Shown here piece by piece: positions 6,164 to 9,841 of a DNA stretch of 9,841 nucleotides. The stretch is from positions 1 to 9,841 of the forward strand of contig JAZQKW010000016.1 of the NCBI GenBank assembly GCA_045542375.1, given 5' to 3'. The first letter of the stretch is position 1, and each line of letters begins with the position of its first letter. This stretch comes from Eshraghiella sp045542375 (GTDB lineage: Bacteria > Bacillota > Clostridia > Lachnospirales > Lachnospiraceae). A model generated the notes under the pieces. The model had not been told where the DNA came from. It worked only from the letters and a program-made list of their open reading frames with translations, and did not search any database. The translations under genes and the position numbers were made by a program.

Positions 6164-7921
6164 TTATGGTAATTTGTATTCTTCTACAAATCTGTTGTAT
6201 CTTTCCTTGTAGTTGTTATCATCCTGCTTCATCTTAATAAGATATTCATGTGCTTCAAATTCATGCATTCCTGTCTGAAGCTCAGAAACCGCTATGTTAG
6301 AACAGTGGTCTGCCACTCGCTCAAGGTTATTGGTAACATCTGAAAGGATAAAGCCAAGCTCAATTGTACACAATCCCTTTCTGAGACGTTTAACATGTCT
6401 ACCCTTAATTCCATCATTAATTGTATCGATAACCTCTTCAAGTGGTTCAACCATTACTGCACTTTCTTTGTCATCGTTAATAAGACCATCAATCGTATAC
6501 TTAAGAATATCCCTAATTGCTCTGAAGAATACTTCAAGCTCTGCTCTTGCTTCTTCCGAAAACTCAATGCCTTTATTATGCATCTCTTCTGCCGCCTCCT
6601 TGATATTAAGAGAATGGTCAGAAATTCTTTCCAAATCTCCAATACAGTGAAGCATCTTATTAACCAAGTCAGAGTCCGTTTCTGTAAGATTCTTAGAACT
6701 TAATTTAACAAGATAATCGCCCAGTTCGTCCTCATAGTTGTCAACAAGGGTTTCCATATCTACAAGCTTCTTAGCATTAACCTCGTCGTAATTATCTAAA
6801 AGCTCCAATGCCATTTCCATTGAACTCTTAACAACCTTAGCCATATTGCATATTGTCTTTCTTCCAAGCTCAACTGCAAATGCAGGTCTCTCAAGGAAAC
6901 GTGGGTCAAGAAGTCTGAATTCATTCTGTGCAGAGACTTCCTCATTCTTATCTCGTACTGTAACAGTGGCAAGCTTCTCCAGCCCGTTAGCAAACGGAAG
7001 AAGAAGAGCTGTTGCAAAGACATTAAACACCGTATGCACAATTGCAATTCCAAGTGCGTTAGCTGAATCGTTCATAAATGCAAAATCCACAAAAGCATTA
7101 ATTCCATAGAATACACCCATAAACGCTAATGTACCAATTATATTAAAATACAGATGTACAAAAGCAGCCCTCTTGGCATTCTTACTTGCTCCCACAGATG
7201 AAATAAGAGCTGTAACACATGTTCCAATATTCTGTCCGAGAATAATCGGCAATGCACTGCTATATGTGATTGCACCTGTGCTACAAAGGGTCTGTAAAAT
7301 ACCAACTGAGGCTGATGAACTCTGAATCGCTGCTGTAAGCAGAGCACCTGCCATAAGACCAAGTATCGGATTAGAGAACATTGTAAAAAGGCTCGTAAAT
7401 GTAGGATTATCCTTAAGTCCTGCCACTGCAGCACTCATAATGTCCATACCGGTCATAAGTATACCAAAACTTACAAGTATTGTACCAATATCCTTCTTCT
7501 TGTCCTTCTTAGAGAACATGATAAGTATAATACCTATCACTGCAATAATTGGCGCAAATGTTGACGGCTTAAAAAGCTTTACAACAAAGCTTCCTGAGGT
7601 CAACCCTGACAAACTAAGTATCCATGATGTTATTGTAGTACCAATATTAGCACCAAAAATAATACCTACCGCTTGTCTCAGTTTCATAATCCCCGAATTA
7701 ACAAAACCAACTACCATTACTGTTGTTGCCGACGAACTCTGGATTACAGCAGTAACACCCGCTCCCAGCAATACGCCTTTAATTCTGTTAGATGTAAGCT
7801 TTTCCAAAATCTTCTCCATCTTACCGCCCGAGAGCTTAGAAAGTCCATCTCCCATTGCATTCATTCCAAACAGAAATAAAGCAAGTCCACCAAGCATTTT
7901 TACAATACTAAAAAAATCCAT
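6164..7921 (-). CDS. Na/Pi cotransporter family protein with C-terminal PhoU-like domain
   Basis: This 585-residue protein combines a PNaS-type sodium-dependent phosphate transporter (NptA/YjbB-like) with a cytoplasmic PhoU-like domain. The membrane part (about 1-315) has the internal duplication typical of the family: QSSSATT at 61-67 matches QSSSASV at 200-206, and GANIGTTIT at 90-98 matches GQNIGTCVT at 229-237. The QSSS motifs are the expected substrate and sodium site. The C-terminal part (about 345-565) is helical with two PhoU signatures, DLERISDH (429-436) and NLERVADH (532-539). The start is supported by GAGAGG (minus strand of 7928-7933) 6 nt before the ATG and by a good promoter. 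It is probably monocistronic. In many bacteria such proteins export or import phosphate; the direction is not evident here. No pst or phoB genes are nearby. Confidence 0.92.
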   Translation of the reverse strand: MDFFSIVKMLGGLALFLFGMNAMGDGLSKLSGGKMEKILEKLTSNRIKGVLLGAGVTAVIQSSSATTVMVVGFVNSGIMKLRQAVGIIFGANIGTTITSWILSLSGLTSGSFVVKLFKPSTFAPIIAVIGIILIMFSKKDKKKDIGTILVSFGILMTGMDIMSAAVAGLKDNPTFTSLFTMFSNPILGLMAGALLTAAIQSSSASVGILQTLCSTGAITYSSALPIILGQNIGTCVTALISSVGASKNAKRAAFVHLYFNIIGTLAFMGVFYGINAFVDFAFMNDSANALGIAIVHTVFNVFATALLLPFANGLEKLATVTVRDKNEEVSAQNEFRLLDPRFLERPAFAVELGRKTICNMAKVVKSSMEMALELLDNYDEVNAKKLVDMETLVDNYEDELGDYLVKLSSKNLTETDSDLVNKMLHCIGDLERISDHSLNIKEAAEEMHNKGIEFSEEARAELEVFFRAIRDILKYTIDGLINDDKESAVMVEPLEEVIDTINDGIKGRHVKRLRKGLCTIELGFILSDVTNNLERVADHCSNIAVSELQTGMHEFEAHEYLIKMKQDDNNYKERYNRFVEEYKLP

Positions 7922-7949
7922 TGATAACCTCTCAAAAAATATTTTATCA

Positions 7950-7978
7950 ATAATATTATTATTCTATCTCCGTATCAA
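7950..7978 (-). promoter_or_regulatory. Sigma-A promoter of the Na/Pi cotransporter gene
   Basis: On the minus strand TTGATA (7978-7973), a 17-bp spacer and TATTAT (7955-7950) each match the consensus at 5/6 positions. The -10 lies 28 bp upstream of the ATG. No Pho-box repeat is evident next to it. Confidence 0.65.
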
Positions 7979-8009
7979 AATCAAGATGTTTTTTTACCAA
8001 AAAAACTAC

Positions 8010-8049
8010 AAAAAGAAAAAAGAAGTTGCACAATTATGTACAACTTCTT
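8010..8049 (-). terminator. Strong Rho-independent terminator after the DUF6465 gene
   Basis: On the minus strand AAGAAGTTG (8049-8041) pairs perfectly with CAACTTCTT (8028-8020). One mismatch and three more pairs close on an AATT loop. The stem is followed by TTTTCTTTTT (8019-8010). It isolates the DUF6465 gene from the Na/Pi transporter gene. Confidence 0.9.
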
Positions 8050-8072
8050 AAGTGTTACCATTTTAAATACAA

Positions 8073-8453
8073 TTAGAAAAGTGAAACTACTCCAACTGCC
8101 TTTTCATTAATAACATAGTATACTGCTGAATCTTCAGGCTTAACATAAAGCTTAACAGACTTGATTGCAGATTCCTTATGTCCTTCTGCTACATATGCAG
8201 CTTTTACCTTAGCAAGAATCTCAGATGTTAATGTCTCCTGTCCTGCAAACTGGATATATGTTTCTGTTACAACTTCCTTCTTAGCTGTTGTTGTCTTAGC
8301 AGGTGCCTTCTTAGCAGGTGCCTTCTTAGCAGGTGCTTTCTTAGCTGTCTCTTTAACTTCTTCTTTAACCACTGGTGTCTTAGTCTCTTTAACTTCTGCT
8401 GCCTTAACTGTTTCCTTAACTTCAGCTACTTTTTCTACTGATTTCTTTGGCAT
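8073..8453 (-). CDS. DUF6465 family protein with histone-H1-like K/A/P-rich tail
   Basis: This 126-residue protein has two parts. Residues 1-62 are low-complexity and charged: VKET/VKEE repeats (about 10-36) give way to a basic stretch, AKKAPAKKAPAKKAPAK, resembling the tails of histone H1 and bacterial H1-like proteins. Residues about 63-126 form a compact domain beginning ETYIQFAGQE and ending VGVVSLF, which I match from memory to DUF6465 of Lachnospiraceae. There is no signal peptide or membrane helix. The AGGAGGG site 8 nt upstream, own promoter and strong terminator suggest a well-expressed single gene. The basic tail could bind DNA or RNA, or another polyanion; this is inference from composition. 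The function of the folded domain is unknown. Confidence 0.82.
   Translation of the reverse strand: MPKKSVEKVAEVKETVKAAEVKETKTPVVKEEVKETAKKAPAKKAPAKKAPAKTTTAKKEVVTETYIQFAGQETLTSEILAKVKAAYVAEGHKESAIKSVKLYVKPEDSAVYYVINEKAVGVVSLF
8295..8339. repeat. Three tandem 15-bp units encoding the APAKK tail repeat
   Basis: The unit CTTAGCAGGTGCCTT occurs at 8295-8309 and 8310-8324, and with one mismatch at 8325-8339. It is in frame with the DUF6465 gene (minus strand) and a partial fourth copy follows. Copy number could vary by slippage without breaking the frame. Confidence 0.9.
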
Positions 8454-8461
8454 AATAAAAT

Positions 8462-8468
8462 CCCTCCT
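8462..8468 (-). promoter_or_regulatory. Strong Shine-Dalgarno of the DUF6465 gene
   Basis: The minus strand reads AGGAGGG, 8 nt before the ATG at 8453-8451. It is among the closest matches to the anti-Shine-Dalgarno complement in the window and fixes the start. Confidence 0.8.
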
Positions 8469-8497
8469 ATTTTTAAACCTTTTCGGTCAACGCCTAT

Positions 8498-8526
8498 AAT
8501 ATATCCCAAGTATTCAAAATATGCAA
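8498..8526 (-). promoter_or_regulatory. Candidate promoter of the DUF6465 gene
   Basis: On the minus strand TTGCAT (8526-8521), a 17-bp spacer and TATATT (8503-8498) lie 44 bp upstream of the ATG. The -10 is 5/6 and the -35 only partial. An overlapping TATTAT offers an alternative -10. Confidence 0.5.
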
Positions 8527-8557
8527 TAGAAAATTTAAATTTTTTTCAATTTTTCCA

Positions 8558-9343
8558 CTAAATTAGTCCAAAATGCCTACATGCAGTCCAAATTCCGTCC
8601 TTTTCCACCGATGTTGTCACATAATCAGCCAGTGTCTTCACGTATGAATCTCCATTACCCATTACCACTGCCATGCCTGCTGTTTTTAACATCTCGATGT
8701 CATTAGGACTGTCTCCAAAAGCAATAGTATCTCTTACATCCTTACCAAGCAGTTCGCATACTTTGATGATTCCGGTTCCTTTACTGTATCCCTTTGGCAC
8801 CATCTCAACCACCGACGGACTATGTATTATTAATTCAAATTTATCATCCAACGTCTTACGACAGGCATCCATATCAACACCGGTTGTATCACAGGATATT
8901 TTACATGTCTCCCATTTTCCCCAAGTGTCTTTTATCTGAACTATATTTTGTCCCAGTTCACGTCTGAGCTTATCTCCATAGTAATCTCCCTCAAATTCAT
9001 CATAATCCATATAGAGATAATCTACACCTTCAAGAATAGGCTTGCAACCATGTCTACGCACCTCATTAATAGTTGATTCAACAATATCATTATCCAACTT
9101 CTGATAAAAAATAACTTCATCCTGATATTCAACCATCATTCCACAGGCAGATACTATTCCGTCAAAACCAATATCAAGAAGCGTTGAATTATTAATATAC
9201 GCCCTGCTTCTGCCACTGCACAGAAAAGCCTTATGCCCCTTCTTCCTTGCAAGTCTTATAGCCTCAATGGTACTGTCGCATATCTCATTTTTCTCATTCC
9301 ATATTGTACCGTCTATATCAAAAAATAATATTTTATCCTGCAT
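8558..9343 (-). CDS. Cof-type HAD-superfamily phosphatase
   Basis: This 261-residue protein is a haloacid dehalogenase-type hydrolase of the Cof/YidA group, magnesium-dependent phosphatases that act on sugar phosphates and other small phosphorylated metabolites. Motif I is FFDIDGT with nucleophile D9 and acid/base D11. Motif II is S43 (CSGRS), motif III is K188 (SKGTGI), and motif IV is GDSPND at 210-215. The segment between motifs II and III (about 75-180) is the C2-type cap that sets substrate choice. All catalytic residues are present and the length is normal. The ATG directly follows the TAA of the upstream LysE-like gene, and its ribosome binding site GGAGAG (minus strand of 9354-9359) lies inside that gene, so the two are co-transcribed and coupled. 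No strong terminator follows before the DUF6465 promoter region. The substrate is not predictable here. Confidence 0.92.
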   Translation of the reverse strand: MQDKILFFDIDGTIWNEKNEICDSTIEAIRLARKKGHKAFLCSGRSRAYINNSTLLDIGFDGIVSACGMMVEYQDEVIFYQKLDNDIVESTINEVRRHGCKPILEGVDYLYMDYDEFEGDYYGDKLRRELGQNIVQIKDTWGKWETCKISCDTTGVDMDACRKTLDDKFELIIHSPSVVEMVPKGYSKGTGIIKVCELLGKDVRDTIAFGDSPNDIEMLKTAGMAVVMGNGDSYVKTLADYVTTSVEKDGIWTACRHFGLI

Positions 9344-9841
9344 TTATCCAATTCTCTCCATAACAATAATAAAAGCCCCTACTGCCAGTATGATTACACC
9401 AAAAATTCTGTTATACGCGCCCATATTGCGTATCTCTTTTTTAATACTGATTAGTTTAACAACAAAGTCCACTATCAGCCACCATGCAAACACACCTATA
9501 TAGGTGCCTGTAAGTAGCATCTCTGCTTCTTTAAAGGTAAGATATTCTATGCCGCAGTATATATACATACATACAAATTCAAGTATAATTATAGGTCTGG
9601 TAAATCCTACCATAAATCCAATAACAAGATTCATAAAGTTACTTTCGGAAGAATTATCCACCTCAAAATCTTTATTTTTCTTAATTACGGTAATCAGTCC
9701 ATTAATCCCCAATAAAACTCCACCGGTAATAAAGACAGGGGTCTTAACCTTCACAATATAATGCCCAAAAAAAGCAACTATCAGTGCACTTATACACGCA
9801 TAAATCAAGTATGCAATCGATGAACCAAACCCTGTAACAAT
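9344..9841 (-). CDS. LysE-family translocator, 5' end beyond the window
   Basis: The frame is open to the right edge, giving 165 residues and lacking the N-terminus. An internal TTG at 9808-9806 could be taken as a start, but the 11 codons before it read IVTGFGSSIAY, the family's conserved G-x-G region, so the gene begins outside. The protein resembles the LysE/RhtB exporters of amino acids and related solutes. It has hydrophobic helices at about 8-30 and 35-50, a polar loop with many acidic and basic residues (about 54-67), and three further helices. The segment GFMVGFTRP corresponds to the central conserved region, where most members have NP instead of RP. The C-terminal pattern TYIGVFAWWL followed by NRIFGVIILAVGAFII is typical. 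The acidic residue usual after the first GxG region is not seen. The substrate is unknown. It is coupled to the downstream HAD gene. Confidence 0.7.
   Translation of the reverse strand: MVTGFGSSIAYLIYACISALIVAFFGHYIVKVKTPVFITGGVLLGINGLITVIKKNKDFEVDNSSESNFMNLVIGFMVGFTRPIIILEFVCMYIYCGIEYLTFKEAEMLLTGTYIGVFAWWLIVDFVVKLISIKKEIRNMGAYNRIFGVIILAVGAFIIVMERIG

Noticed and set aside
7440..8051. Plus-strand open frame of about 203 codons opposite the Na/Pi transporter gene
   Set aside because: It is the mirror of a well-supported coding region, its product is low-complexity I/P/S/L-rich, and no ribosome binding site was recognised. It also runs through the intergenic promoter and terminator.
8161..8499. 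Plus-strand open frame opposite the DUF6465 gene, giving an alanine/valine/leucine-rich product
   Set aside because: It is the antisense of the K/A/P repeats and the folded domain. The repeats make a long open frame easy to obtain by chance.
8525..8557. AT-rich palindromic stretch downstream of the HAD gene as a terminator
   Set aside because: The pairing is almost purely A/T (AAATTTAAATTT) with no GC-rich stem. Such tracts are expected by chance in this AT-rich intergenic DNA.
1..9841. Mobile element, CRISPR array, tRNA/rRNA, riboswitch or phage module
   Set aside because: No transposase or integrase, terminal repeats, spaced direct repeats, tRNA-like cloverleaf or recognisable riboswitch core was seen. 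Gene content and codon use look uniform by eye.

Overview
The window is AT-rich chromosomal DNA that looks like a member of the Lachnospiraceae (Clostridia, Bacillota). The reasons are strong AGGAGG-type ribosome binding sites, consensus sigma-A promoters, compact Rho-independent terminators and a gene set typical of that family: a SpoVB/MurJ-type flippase, a DUF4317 protein, a DUF6465 protein with a lysine/alanine/proline-rich tail, and a Na/Pi cotransporter with a PhoU tail. A FliB-type flagellin lysine methylase and a chemoreceptor-like protein suggest a motile organism or a motile ancestor. The genus cannot be fixed from the sequence alone.

Layout from left to right. Positions 1-83 hold the probable start of an unidentified minus-strand gene that runs off the left edge. 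Divergent from it is a 542-residue SpoVB/MurJ-like flippase (236-1864, TTG start). A bidirectional hairpin terminator separates it from a convergent small membrane-anchored hypothetical protein (1907-2482, minus). Upstream of that lies a two-gene operon with a 4-nt overlap: a chemoreceptor-like protein (3735-4904) followed by FliB (2584-3738). Divergent from this operon is a DUF4317 gene (5021-6145). The two divergent promoters appear to use one palindromic -35 hexamer, TTGCAA, with a 17-bp spacer to a good -10 on each side. The DUF4317 gene ends in a 12-bp hairpin that contains its own stop codon, facing the convergent Na/Pi cotransporter (6164-7921, minus). Next are the DUF6465 protein (8073-8453, minus, strong terminator), a Cof-type HAD phosphatase (8558-9343, minus) and a LysE-family exporter (9344 to the right edge, minus, 5' end missing). 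The stop codon of the exporter directly abuts the HAD start codon.

Functionally this is a mosaic of housekeeping and family-specific genes, not a mobile island. I see no transposase, integrase, tRNA, CRISPR array or defence system. The most notable points are the shared -35 divergent promoter, the chemoreceptor-like protein with an altered signalling tip and no evident sensory domain coupled to FliB, and the histone-H1-like tail on the DUF6465 protein. No intergenic stretch exceeds 300 bases; the largest, 84-235, holds two divergent candidate promoters.
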